From Mycolicibacterium neoaurum (GTDB taxonomy: Bacteria > Actinomycetota > Actinomycetes > Mycobacteriales > Mycobacteriaceae), in the NCBI RefSeq assembly GCF_036946495.1, contig NZ_JAQIIX010000002.1, positions 1,674,001-1,738,000 of the forward strand: DNA of 64,000 nt. The letters are read 5' to 3'. Made by a program: the position numbers and the translations under genes. Positions 43,616 through 52,469 of the stretch are shown here, in pieces. Under the pieces are notes generated by a model. That model saw nothing but the letters and a program-made list of their open reading frames with translations, did no database searches and was not told the DNA's origin. The number at the start of each line of letters is the position of its first letter. Position 1 is the stretch's first letter.

Positions 43616-45391
43616 CTAACAGGCGGCGAGCATCCGGCGATAGGTCGCATTGGTTTCGGCCAGTTGGTGATGTGGGGCCACCTGGAGGGGGCGTCCCCGG
43701 CAGATAAACGCAACTTGGGTGACATTGGGCGCGAGGTGCATTCGGTGGCTGACGATGAAAGTGGTCTTGCCGGTGCAGCGGTCGAAGATGAGGTCGCTCA
43801 GGTGGTGGTCAGCGATGGGATCCAGGGCTGTGGTGGGTTCATCGATGACGGCTACGGTCGCGGTGGACAGGGCCAACAGGAATCGCGCAATGGCCAAGCG
43901 TTGCCATTGACCTCCCGACAGGTCGGTGCCGGTGTTGAGGTTTGAGGACAGCTCGGTATCCAGTCCGTCCGGCGTGTGCTCGAACTTGTCGAGTAGACCC
44001 ACATCACGCAACGCTTCGACCATCGCGGCATCGGAGACTGGCGCCACAGTGGACTGGAGACAGTCTCGCACCGAGAGCGGAAGCCGAACAGGATCCTGCA
44101 CGAGAACCGCTGTACGACGGCGATAATCGACGATGTCGATATCCCGCAGATCGACCCCGTCGGCAGTCAGCGCTCCATGCGTGGGGTCGTAAAATCGACA
44201 TAGCAGCTTTGCGAGAGTGGTTTTTCCGGCGCCGTTTTCGCCCACCACCAGGGTCGCACTGCCGGCCGGAAGCACCAGGTCGATGCCGCTGAGCACCTCA
44301 GGTTCGGAAGGGTTGTAGCCGAAAGCCACCTCTGTGAAAGCGATGGTCGGCGCCACAGCGTTCGCCTTCCGTGCAGATCCAGCGAGCGGCCCGATGATGT
44401 CCCGATCAGGGTCGAGCGCAATAGCGGGCTTGGTGTCTTCGAACTGCCAGAGCGCGTTCAGCTGCCGGGCGGCTCCTGTGAGTTCGCCGGCGTTGGCGCA
44501 CACAATGAACAGGCTCCTCCGCAATTCGGGAATCAGCCCGATGAACAACGCCAAGGTTCCCAGTGAGATGTCACCGGAGATGGCCTCGCTGATCACGAAG
44601 CCGTAGGGCACCAGCAGCCCGACCCCGCTCATCGTCGCCAACAGCAGGACCATGACGGCGCCCCGATTCTTGACCATGCGCCGAGCGGTGACGAGTGCCC
44701 GGGCCTGGGACCGCCAGCGCGGCAAGAGGCTGGCGTGCAGAAGATAAGCGCGGATGTCACCGGCGCCACGTGGATTGACCATCGTCGAGCGCAGTTGTTG
44801 TACACGGTTGTTGAGGTCTACGTGTGAAGCCTCGACGTCCCATGCTTTACGTTCATAACGCAACTGCATCAGCGTCGCCGGAATCGTTGTTGCGAGAACC
44901 AACAGGGGAATCCACAACCCCAGTGACCCCGCGATGATCAGGGTGGGGGCGGCAAGCAGCAGACCGGTCATCAGGTTCGACAGCAGTTGCACCAGGTACT
45001 GGGCGTGTTCGGTCGCGTTCGCCGCCAGGGTCAGCAGCTTCTTGATCTCAGGGCGGTCGAAGAGTGCGAGGTCGTGATGGGCCAACGATTTGGTTACCGT
45101 GCGGTCTTCGACCTCGAGCCCGATCTGATCGCGCAGCGTCGAGATCTTCAGCAGCTGAAGTGTTTCCGCAGAATCCGCGATGACGTTGACCACAAAGTAG
45201 CCCGCCATCGGTGCCCACATCGCAGCGATCCAAGCCCACGTCTCCGGGCGCGATGCGGTCAACTCCGCCACGTGATCGACCAGATACTTGACGATGAACA
45301 GCGTGACCAGGGGTGAGGCCGCTGCCAGCGCCGACACCGCGAACAGGACAAACCAATCGCGCGAACGAAGGCGACTCAGCAGCGACACCAT
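43616..45391 (-). CDS. ABC transporter ATP-binding/permease protein (type IV exporter half)
   Basis: About 591 residues. An exporter-type membrane domain with about five to six spans (about 10-310) is followed by an NBD (about 345-590) with Walker A GENGAGKT, signature LSGGQWQR, Walker B VAVIDE and switch SHRM. No CRISPR- or peptidase-type extension. The ATG at 45391 lacks a clear ribosome site; a TTG at 45451 is an alternative. 117 bp downstream of the SDR gene on the same strand. Exported substrate unknown; the half-transporter would work as a dimer. Confidence 0.88.
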   Translation of the reverse strand: MVSLLSRLRSRDWFVLFAVSALAAASPLVTLFIVKYLVDHVAELTASRPETWAWIAAMWAPMAGYFVVNVIADSAETLQLLKISTLRDQIGLEVEDRTVTKSLAHHDLALFDRPEIKKLLTLAANATEHAQYLVQLLSNLMTGLLLAAPTLIIAGSLGLWIPLLVLATTIPATLMQLRYERKAWDVEASHVDLNNRVQQLRSTMVNPRGAGDIRAYLLHASLLPRWRSQARALVTARRMVKNRGAVMVLLLATMSGVGLLVPYGFVISEAISGDISLGTLALFIGLIPELRRSLFIVCANAGELTGAARQLNALWQFEDTKPAIALDPDRDIIGPLAGSARKANAVAPTIAFTEVAFGYNPSEPEVLSGIDLVLPAGSATLVVGENGAGKTTLAKLLCRFYDPTHGALTADGVDLRDIDIVDYRRRTAVLVQDPVRLPLSVRDCLQSTVAPVSDAAMVEALRDVGLLDKFEHTPDGLDTELSSNLNTGTDLSGGQWQRLAIARFLLALSTATVAVIDEPTTALDPIADHHLSDLIFDRCTGKTTFIVSHRMHLAPNVTQVAFICRGRPLQVAPHHQLAETNATYRRMLAAC

Positions 45392-45508
45392 GCGCCGCCA
45401 CCCCAGACCGGACCCCACCACCCACCGCCTCCCCCGTAAAACGCCCCTCAACCGTGCCGCCGGAAGCCCGCGGAAGCAACCGAATTCTTCGCGATGCAGA
45501 GAAAAGGC

Positions 45509-46282
45509 TCACCTACGGTAGTCGGCGCCACCTACATAGGTCGTTTCGGCGACCTCGGGTTGTAGTGCTGCGTCGGTAATGGCAGTGGCGAACTCTTCGA
45601 CGGTGGGCAATGGCCCGTGATCGCGGCGGGCTTGCACCGCGGCGGGGTCTTTGCGGTGCAAGAGCCGGACAATGATGGTTCCGTCGATCATGTCCCCCGA
45701 CACCACCTTCAAGACGATTCCGCGTTCTGCCAGTGCGGGTTTGGCGGCAAGCAGCGCGTCTTCACCCGCACGCTTGCTCGCCGCGATCGGTTCGTATCCC
45801 TCGGGAACCGGTCGATCAGGAGAGAAATGCGCTTGGTGGCTGGTGACAAACACGATGCGTGCACCCTCGGGCATGTGCGGCACTGCACGGGTGACCAATT
45901 CGCATTGCGCATCGCGATTCAATCGCATCGCATAGCCCGGGTCCGCGCCGCGCTCCAGCCCACCGGACGCGTTGAGCACCAACACATCGAGCGCCCCGAA
46001 TCGGTAGTTGATCGTCTCGAGCAGCGCCCGAACCTGCTCTTCCTCGCAGACGTCGGCGCCCATCGCGGTGGCGTGGCCGCCTGCGGCACGAATCTCGTCG
46101 ACCACCGCCTGGGCCCGTTTGGCTTTCTCGCGGTAGTTGATCACCACGTGCAGACCGCGGGCGCCGAGCTGTCGTGCCACCTGAGCCCCGATACCGCGGG
46201 AGGCACCGGTTACCAAGGCAACCCGTCGTCGCGACTGTGCACCGCATGTGGGCTCCTCTTCTTTGCGTTGAGTCAAAGCCAT
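45509..46282 (-). CDS. SDR family oxidoreductase with atypical active site
   Basis: 257 residues. The cofactor loop TGASRGIG (25-32) is normal, and the usual NNAG reads LNASGG. At the catalytic site the Lys lies in IAASKRAGE; four residues before it, where Tyr is expected, is Ile, and a Tyr lies three residues further upstream (YEPIAASK). The C-terminus has a GGADYRR end typical of reductases. It may bind NADPH but catalyse differently. Divergent from the FAD oxidoreductase gene across an AT-rich region. Confidence 0.87.
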   Translation of the reverse strand: MALTQRKEEEPTCGAQSRRRVALVTGASRGIGAQVARQLGARGLHVVINYREKAKRAQAVVDEIRAAGGHATAMGADVCEEEQVRALLETINYRFGALDVLVLNASGGLERGADPGYAMRLNRDAQCELVTRAVPHMPEGARIVFVTSHQAHFSPDRPVPEGYEPIAASKRAGEDALLAAKPALAERGIVLKVVSGDMIDGTIIVRLLHRKDPAAVQARRDHGPLPTVEEFATAITDAALQPEVAETTYVGGADYRR

Positions 46283-46391
46283 CGCCTCCCGTCCGACACC
46301 ATCCTTAGACTCTACTTAATTTAGCCTTATTTTTCTTATTTTGGGGTTAGCGTTCGGTATCACTCCACACGCAAAGAGAGGCGTGCACGCT
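46283..46391. promoter_or_regulatory. AT-rich divergent promoter region
   Basis: About 45 bp around 46303-46347 are strongly AT-rich in an otherwise high-GC window, with TAATTT, TTATTTTT and CTTATTTT hexamers usable as -10 elements on either strand. It separates the SDR and FAD oxidoreductase genes. No clear palindrome was seen. Confidence 0.5.
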
Positions 46392-47780
46392 ATGACCGCT
46401 CATGCTGTAGTCCTGGGCGCCGGTATCGCGGGCCTGCTCGCTGCCGCAACGCTCGCCGATTCAGGCCACGACGTCACCATTGTCGAACGAGACCAACTAC
46501 CCGACAGCCCATCTCCACGACGCGGCATTCCCCAGGGCCCGCACCTGCACAGCGTGTTGTCCAAGGGATGGCAGACGATAGAGGACCTGGTGCCCGATGT
46601 ACTCGGCGATCTGGTCGACGCTGGCGCACAGGTCGTTGACGACGCTCAGTTGGGTGCACGGATGTACCTTCAGAGCGGTCGTTACGGTTTCAACCGCACC
46701 GACGCCCTCGCTGACCCGGCAGCGCTGGCCAACTATTTGGTGACGCGACCACAGTTGGAGTACGTGTTGCGCCGTCGTGTCATCGACCGACCCACCGTCA
46801 TGGTTGCCGACGGCCACGACGTCGGCGAACTCGTCGCCTCCCGGCCCGGGCGCATCACCGGCGTCACTGTCACCGACCGACAGACCGGCACCACACGCAC
46901 GCTAGATGCTGAATTGATTGTCGATGCCAGCGGACGTGCCACCCGCACACCCCTGCTTCTCGAACAACTGGGTTGCCCACGCCCACCCCAACGCACGTTC
47001 CGGGTGCGCGGTGTGTACTACAGCCAACACCTGACCATCGACGACCAGGATTCCTTCCCGGAGCGGCTCATCCTGGTCATCCCGCCCGGCGGCACCGGCC
47101 GCGGCGGCCTCATCGCCGGCGAGCATGAGGTCTGGACATTGACCATTGCCACCCACGACAGCGACGACCGGCCCCCACCAGACACTCTGTCGGACATGTT
47201 GTCCCGCGCTGAATCGTTCATGCCGGCACACATCACAGGAGCGCTGCGCCGAGCCAGAGCTGTGTCCGACATCGCGGTGTATCGCTACCCCGGCGGCACC
47301 TGGCACCGCTACGACCAGGCCGAGACGCTTCCTGACGGACTCCTTGTCATCGGGGATGCCTTGTGTTGCCTGGATCCCATCCACGGCCAAGGAATCACCA
47401 TGGCTGCGCGGCACGTTCATGCGCTACGCGAGCACCTAGGCGCGCACGGCCTCGGCAATTCCCAGACTTTCTACCGTTCACTCGCCGAGATCATTGCGCC
47501 GGTTTGGGCGACCAACAGGCCGCCAACCCCTCACCGGCAAATCAGGATCATCGAGCGAGCACAGCGCCGGGCGCTGCACTGGACCCAGCACCAGATACTC
47601 GCTGCCGCCCGCGATGACATCGTGATCACCGAACAACTCGTCCGCATCGTCAACATGATCGACTCGCCACGACGGCTCTTCGAGCCCAGGATTCTCGGAC
47701 GGGTTGCCGCATATCACCTGCGTCTAGCCGTGCCATCACGCGGCCCACGCAGGTTCCCGAAGATCGCGAATGACATCTGA
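46392..47780 (+). CDS. FAD-dependent oxidoreductase/monooxygenase (class A-like)
   Basis: 462 residues. Rossmann motif GAGIAG at 9-14; the second FAD site is GDALCCLDPIHGQG (GD motif). It resembles geranylgeranyl-reductase/halogenase-like flavoproteins (CrtL/epoxidase branch) more than the phenol hydroxylases further on. ATG at 46392 with AGAGAGG 10 bases upstream; an upstream start at 46341 would run into the AT-rich promoter. Function not predictable. Confidence 0.85.
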   Translation: MTAHAVVLGAGIAGLLAAATLADSGHDVTIVERDQLPDSPSPRRGIPQGPHLHSVLSKGWQTIEDLVPDVLGDLVDAGAQVVDDAQLGARMYLQSGRYGFNRTDALADPAALANYLVTRPQLEYVLRRRVIDRPTVMVADGHDVGELVASRPGRITGVTVTDRQTGTTRTLDAELIVDASGRATRTPLLLEQLGCPRPPQRTFRVRGVYYSQHLTIDDQDSFPERLILVIPPGGTGRGGLIAGEHEVWTLTIATHDSDDRPPPDTLSDMLSRAESFMPAHITGALRRARAVSDIAVYRYPGGTWHRYDQAETLPDGLLVIGDALCCLDPIHGQGITMAARHVHALREHLGAHGLGNSQTFYRSLAEIIAPVWATNRPPTPHRQIRIIERAQRRALHWTQHQILAAARDDIVITEQLVRIVNMIDSPRRLFEPRILGRVAAYHLRLAVPSRGPRRFPKIANDI

Positions 47781-47791
47781 CATCGCCGACC

Positions 47792-49168
47792 TCAGTTGTC
47801 GCGCACAGACTCCCCAGCCCAGCCCGTGCGCATCGTCAAAACCAACGCGCCAAGGATGCACACCGCGGCCGTACCTGTCAGGCCGAGCACCATGCCCCAC
47901 TGCGCACTGTGGGGTTGGCTGACGATCTCATCACTTGTCGACGACACGAAACCGGTGAGACCCAAGATCCCGCCATAAACAGCGGCTCCGGCTGCGGCCG
48001 CGATTGTCTCACCGGCCGACCACAGTCCGACGAGGACTCCGGCTCGACGTTCGCCCGACTCACCGGCATCTTCAGCCAAGGTATCGGCGAGCATGGTGTT
48101 GGCCAGCAATTGCGCTCCAGCGAAACCGGTTCCGGCAATGGCGAATACCGCGCAGGCCAAGGGCAATCTACTCGACTCAGCGAGCAGAGGCAGCGCGGTT
48201 GCCGAGCAGGTCCCCGCGCCGAAAACTGTCAACGCAACCTGAAGGCAACGCCTGTCTCCGAATCGGACCGCGGCCCGGGTCCATAAAGGCATCGTCAGCA
48301 GCAGTGGACCCAGCACACTGACGAACAGCGGTGCGATCGCCTCTTCGGATCCCAGGAACTGGGCCGCCATGTATGGCAATCCCGCCAATGCCGCGGCGAT
48401 CACGACCTCGACGAGGAGAAAAACGGCGAACAGAATCGAGAAGCGTTGATTGCGGCGAGCTGCGGACAGCGCTGTGCGCAGGGATCCGGCACCGTCGGCT
48501 ATGGCCGCATTCACCGCCGCATGGGCGTGGCGGCGCGCGCTGAACAACGCGGCACACGTGCCGACAAAGATCACACCGCCCATGGCGACCGCCATGACGC
48601 GATATCCCTGCGCACCGCCGCCGCCCACTGCGGTCAGCAGTGGCGCCACGCCACCCGCCGCCAGAATGGCCACGCCGAGAAACCCCATCCGCCATGCCGT
48701 CATAAACTTTCGTTCCTGCGCACCGGCCCCCAGTTCAGCAGGTAATACGCCGTACGGAACCGCAAATGCAGAGAAGCCGACACCCGCCAGCGCGAGTGTG
48801 ATCCCGACCCAACAAGCCGCTGCGACCCCCGTGAACGGAGAACAGAACACCGCGACGAATGCCACGGGGAACGAGATTGCCCCGGCAGCCAACCACGGAC
48901 GGCGAGGGCCCCAACGGGACGTCGTTGCATCCGATAGGCGCCCCACGATGGGGTTGTAAACCAGATCCAACAGCTTGGGCAGAAAGACCACCAAACCGGC
49001 CACGCCCGCTGCGACGCCAAGCACGTTCGTCAGGTAGTAGAGCAGGACGAGCCCCGGAACCACGGCATAGGTCGCCGTCGCCAGCGACCCGGCACCGAAT
49101 GCAGCCCGTTCCAGCGTGGTGAGTGCGTAAACCGCGCCATTTCGGTCTCGGGCCGCCGTCATCGGCAT
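47792..49168 (-). CDS. MFS transporter, GPH (MelB-like) family
   Basis: About 458 residues with about twelve spans. The glycoside-pentoside-hexuronide pattern is seen in LPKLLDLVYNPIVGRLSD and SRWGPRRPWL after span 2. ATG at 49168 (ATG at 49162 and GTG at 49186 are alternatives) follows the DoxX stop by 37 bp, making it the last gene of the aromatic-catabolism operon. Probably a cation-coupled uptake carrier for the aromatic or glycosidic substrate. Confidence 0.85.
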   Translation of the reverse strand: MPMTAARDRNGAVYALTTLERAAFGAGSLATATYAVVPGLVLLYYLTNVLGVAAGVAGLVVFLPKLLDLVYNPIVGRLSDATTSRWGPRRPWLAAGAISFPVAFVAVFCSPFTGVAAACWVGITLALAGVGFSAFAVPYGVLPAELGAGAQERKFMTAWRMGFLGVAILAAGGVAPLLTAVGGGGAQGYRVMAVAMGGVIFVGTCAALFSARRHAHAAVNAAIADGAGSLRTALSAARRNQRFSILFAVFLLVEVVIAAALAGLPYMAAQFLGSEEAIAPLFVSVLGPLLLTMPLWTRAAVRFGDRRCLQVALTVFGAGTCSATALPLLAESSRLPLACAVFAIAGTGFAGAQLLANTMLADTLAEDAGESGERRAGVLVGLWSAGETIAAAAGAAVYGGILGLTGFVSSTSDEIVSQPHSAQWGMVLGLTGTAAVCILGALVLTMRTGWAGESVRDN

Positions 49169-49205
49169 CTGATCATCAGAAGCCACTGCAGGTCCCGACC
49201 GGGTG

Positions 49206-49568
49206 TCATGGCCGGGGTGCCGCGGTGATCCACACGGCGAGATAGCCAACCGATGCGATCAGAAAAACGAGCGCAGAGGAGTATTCCCGGACTCCATCCC
49301 CGGCACGGCGGTGAGTGACCACCGCTGCGATAAGAAGGGCGCTCATACCGATCGCCGCGAGCAGTCCCAAAGTGGGAGTGACGATGCCGGCGAAGACAGC
49401 AACAGCGGCCGCCAATTCCACCACGCCGACCAGACGGTAGCGTGACCACCGGATACCGAAATGCTCTGCAGAGGCGCGCATCTTGGCCACACCACTCAAC
49501 TTCATCGCTGCCGGCACCAGGCACATCAGCCCGTACCCGACGGACACGGCCACATAGATCGAGCTCAT
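49206..49568 (-). CDS. DoxX family membrane protein
   Basis: 120 residues with four membrane spans: VGYGLMCLVPAAMKLSG opens span 1 with the DoxX-type K at its end, and FGIRWSRYRLVGVVELAAA leads span 2. ATG at 49568, 22 bp after the flavin monooxygenase gene. DoxX-type proteins accompany oxidoreductases; a role in electron transfer or membrane association of the pathway is inferred. Confidence 0.85.
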   Translation of the reverse strand: MSSIYVAVSVGYGLMCLVPAAMKLSGVAKMRASAEHFGIRWSRYRLVGVVELAAAVAVFAGIVTPTLGLLAAIGMSALLIAAVVTHRRAGDGVREYSSALVFLIASVGYLAVWITAAPRP

Positions 49569-49590
49569 CTCACCGATTCCCTTCCTCCGG

Positions 49591-51204
49591 TCAGCCGGCG
49601 GATTGAGCGAGATTGCGCACGGACGCGGTGCACGAGCGTCCCACCGAGGCAAACATCGGCGCGGCAATCTCATGGCCGTACTCGGTAGCGGCGTAGACGT
49701 ATCGATCGGGTCGCACCACAAGGAAATTCACACCGTGAGCACGCATGGCATCCCACAGCTGCCCGGCCGGGTCACCGAGCTCGTCACCCTCCACCACGGA
49801 TGTGCCCGGTCGGATGGTCAAAAACTTCGCACCGAACTGCTCCCAAGCCTGCACAGTGCTTTCCAGCATTGCGTCGCGGGGATCAGCGTCGAGACCGAGG
49901 ATGGCCCAACCGTGCCCGAGTGCGTCGTCGATGTACATCGATCCGGCACCGAATAATGCGACGCGGGCAGGTGTGATGAGGTATCCCACCATGCCGCGTC
50001 CCCGGCCCGCAGACAGGCATCCCGGTCCCAACGGTGTCGGTGCGCCGATACGGCGGACCAACGCCGCCATGACACCGGGGATCTTTGTGGCCGTGCGCGC
50101 CACCTTGTCGCGCAGTCGAGCGACAAGGGGGCGTTGGGTCATGACGATCTTGCCGAACATCACTGCACGGCGGGTCATGGCGTCGTGGTGAGGTTCGCGC
50201 TCGGTTTGATAGGTGTCGAGAAGCGCGTCGCCGGCGCGGCCGCGGATGACGGCGTCGAGTTTCCACACCACGTTGGCGGCATCCCGGAAGGCGCCCGAAA
50301 TTCCTTGCCCGGCGAAGGGCGGCATCACATGGGCAGCGTCTCCCAGCAGCAGCACTCGACCGACCCGCCACCGTTGGGCTTTACGCACGTGGAAGGTATA
50401 GGACCAGGTCCGAGCAATTTCGATATCGTCAGCGGTGACGCCTTCGTCGGCCAGCATGCGCCAGATGTTGTCCTCACTGAGCATGGCGTCGGCGTCCTCG
50501 CCGGGGTTGATGCGCCACTCCCACCGGTAGTAGCCGCCCGGGCAGGGACACCTGACACCTGGGCGTTCCGGAGAACAGACGAAGTCGAAGTGCGGGGGTC
50601 GATGCAGTGGACGTTTGACGCGCGCCTGCACGTCCATCCATTGCTCGGCATACGACGTGCCTGCGAACGGGATTCCGAGCTGCTTGCGCAACGGGCTGCT
50701 GCCACCGTCGCAGGCCAAGACATAACGACCGCTCACATTCGTCGTATCACCCTGTTCGTCGGATAACTCCAACGCCACCGACTGAGGGCCCTGCCCGACC
50801 AGTGACGCGGTCCACCCCGCCCTGACCTCCACGCACGGGAATCGTCTGAGACCGTCGCGCAGGGCGTGTTCGAGGGCGGGTTGATGAAAGAAGTTCGCCA
50901 ACGAGTAGCCGGTGTAGGACGTGGGGGCCGATGGCGTGGACAGGAACGGCTTACCGTCCATGCCCACGAACCGCGCGGTGACACCCAGGTGCATGTGCGC
51001 AGTGATCTCTTCGAACAGGCCGAGGCCCCGAATCACCCGTAAGGCCTCATCATCCAGCGCGATGGCACGTTGCCGTTCGAAAATCTCCAGGTCGCGTTCG
51101 ACGACGAGGGTACGCAATCCGAGTGCGCCCGCGGCATTGGCTGCCGCGGCACCAGATGGACCCAAACCGACGATGATGACGTCGAAGATCTCGGTCTCAG
51201 ACAT
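49591..51204 (-). CDS. FAD-dependent class A aromatic monooxygenase (MhpA/PheA-like), copy 1
   Basis: 537 residues. N-terminal GLGPSG (13-18), the DG motif region CDGGSSPLRKQLG and the GD motif LLLGDAAHVMPPFAGQG define a class A flavin hydroxylase of aromatic rings; the C-terminal thioredoxin-like extension of the phenol hydroxylase/MhpA branch is present. It adds OH ortho to an existing phenolic OH using NAD(P)H and O2. ATG at 51204 with AAAGGA 9 bases upstream; an ATG at 51231 overlapping the P450 stop is possible. Confidence 0.92.
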   Translation of the reverse strand: MSETEIFDVIIVGLGPSGAAAANAAGALGLRTLVVERDLEIFERQRAIALDDEALRVIRGLGLFEEITAHMHLGVTARFVGMDGKPFLSTPSAPTSYTGYSLANFFHQPALEHALRDGLRRFPCVEVRAGWTASLVGQGPQSVALELSDEQGDTTNVSGRYVLACDGGSSPLRKQLGIPFAGTSYAEQWMDVQARVKRPLHRPPHFDFVCSPERPGVRCPCPGGYYRWEWRINPGEDADAMLSEDNIWRMLADEGVTADDIEIARTWSYTFHVRKAQRWRVGRVLLLGDAAHVMPPFAGQGISGAFRDAANVVWKLDAVIRGRAGDALLDTYQTEREPHHDAMTRRAVMFGKIVMTQRPLVARLRDKVARTATKIPGVMAALVRRIGAPTPLGPGCLSAGRGRGMVGYLITPARVALFGAGSMYIDDALGHGWAILGLDADPRDAMLESTVQAWEQFGAKFLTIRPGTSVVEGDELGDPAGQLWDAMRAHGVNFLVVRPDRYVYAATEYGHEIAAPMFASVGRSCTASVRNLAQSAG

Positions 51205-51227
51205 GGGCGTGTTCCTTTTGGCATTTC

Positions 51228-52418
51228 TCATGCGGCGATGAGGCGGATGGGAAGTTGGGCGTAACTGCGGATGATGTTGTTGACTCCCCAGATCGGTTGG
51301 CCGGTCACCTCGATGCGGTCGACGCGCTCGATCAGCGCCTTGAGCATCGCTGTGGTCTCCAACCGGGCCAGGCCCTGTCCGGCGCAGGCGTGTGCACCGC
51401 TGCCGAACCCGACGTGCCGTCCGGCATCGTTACCGATGTCGAACACATCTGGGGCATCCCATTCCCGTTCGTCCCGGTTGGCCGAGGCGTACATCACCAG
51501 CACCCGGGCACCTGCCGGTAGGCGGACGTCCGACACGACGCACTCCCGTGCCGTCTTGCGGGTAAAGGCCCGCAGCGGCGACTCGAAGCGGACCACTTCG
51601 TTGATGGCGTGGGGAATTCGGGCCGGATCATCTTTCAACAGTTGCCACTGCTCGGGGTGGGTGGCGAACAGATACAACGCACTGGAGATTGCGCTGATCG
51701 TCGTGTCCAGCGACGGCGCGATGTAGTCGATGAGCAGCGGTGGAACCTCTTCGGCGGCCAGCGTGCCCTCGTCGACGGCAGTCAGCAGCTCGTGAGCCAT
51801 GCTGTCGGGCAGTACGTTGCGCTCGCGCACCACCCGCTGGGCGAAGCGCAGCATCTGCAGGCTACGCGGAACGGCTTGTAACGCCTGCGCATTACCTGGC
51901 CCGAGAATGTCGAACGTGGCTGCACCCCAGTCGAGTAGGTGCTTGCGTTCACCACGTGGCCACCCAACCAGATCGGGCACGACGGCCAGCGGCAGGGCGG
52001 TGGCCAGGTCGGCAACCCCATCCACGGTCCGCCGGGCCAGAGCGGCATCGACGATGGCACGTGCCAGGGCGTCGACGTCGTCGCTCAGGGTGCGCAGTGC
52101 CCGGGGCATCAGCCGGTGCGCGACGAGCTTGCGGCGCCTATTGTGATCGGCTCCGTCGCTGTTGAGTGTGGTCCCCCGCGACAGACGATTGGTCAGCGGA
52201 TTCGCCGCCACACCATACCCGGAAAGGAAGAGATCATCGTCGCGTAGCGTCGCCTTGCATTCGCTGAAGCGCGGCAGCGCATAGAGGCGTTGTCGAGGAA
52301 GCCACACCACCGGACCCAGCTGGCGCATCGCTCGGTAGTGCGGGTACGGCTCGAGAATCGCGGAGCGGGTGTAGATGTCGGGGCGGTATACCGGTACGGC
52401 CGTAGGCGGGCGAAACAC
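51228..52418 (-). CDS. Cytochrome P450
   Basis: 396 residues, soluble bacterial type. The haem loop FGSGAHACAGQG carries the proximal Cys345, the ExxR motif is EVVR, and the I-helix has LDTT instead of the more common GxxT pattern. GTG at 52418 with AGGAA 8 bases upstream. No ferredoxin gene is adjacent, so redox partners must come from elsewhere. Probably hydroxylates or demethylates the aromatic substrate before ring cleavage. Confidence 0.93.
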   Translation of the reverse strand: MFRPPTAVPVYRPDIYTRSAILEPYPHYRAMRQLGPVVWLPRQRLYALPRFSECKATLRDDDLFLSGYGVAANPLTNRLSRGTTLNSDGADHNRRRKLVAHRLMPRALRTLSDDVDALARAIVDAALARRTVDGVADLATALPLAVVPDLVGWPRGERKHLLDWGAATFDILGPGNAQALQAVPRSLQMLRFAQRVVRERNVLPDSMAHELLTAVDEGTLAAEEVPPLLIDYIAPSLDTTISAISSALYLFATHPEQWQLLKDDPARIPHAINEVVRFESPLRAFTRKTARECVVSDVRLPAGARVLVMYASANRDEREWDAPDVFDIGNDAGRHVGFGSGAHACAGQGLARLETTAMLKALIERVDRIEVTGQPIWGVNNIIRSYAQLPIRLIAA

Positions 52419-52469
52419 GTCGGCGATTCCTGTTCGTCAAGACTGGCTGCGGGTCAGACCCGTGCATGC

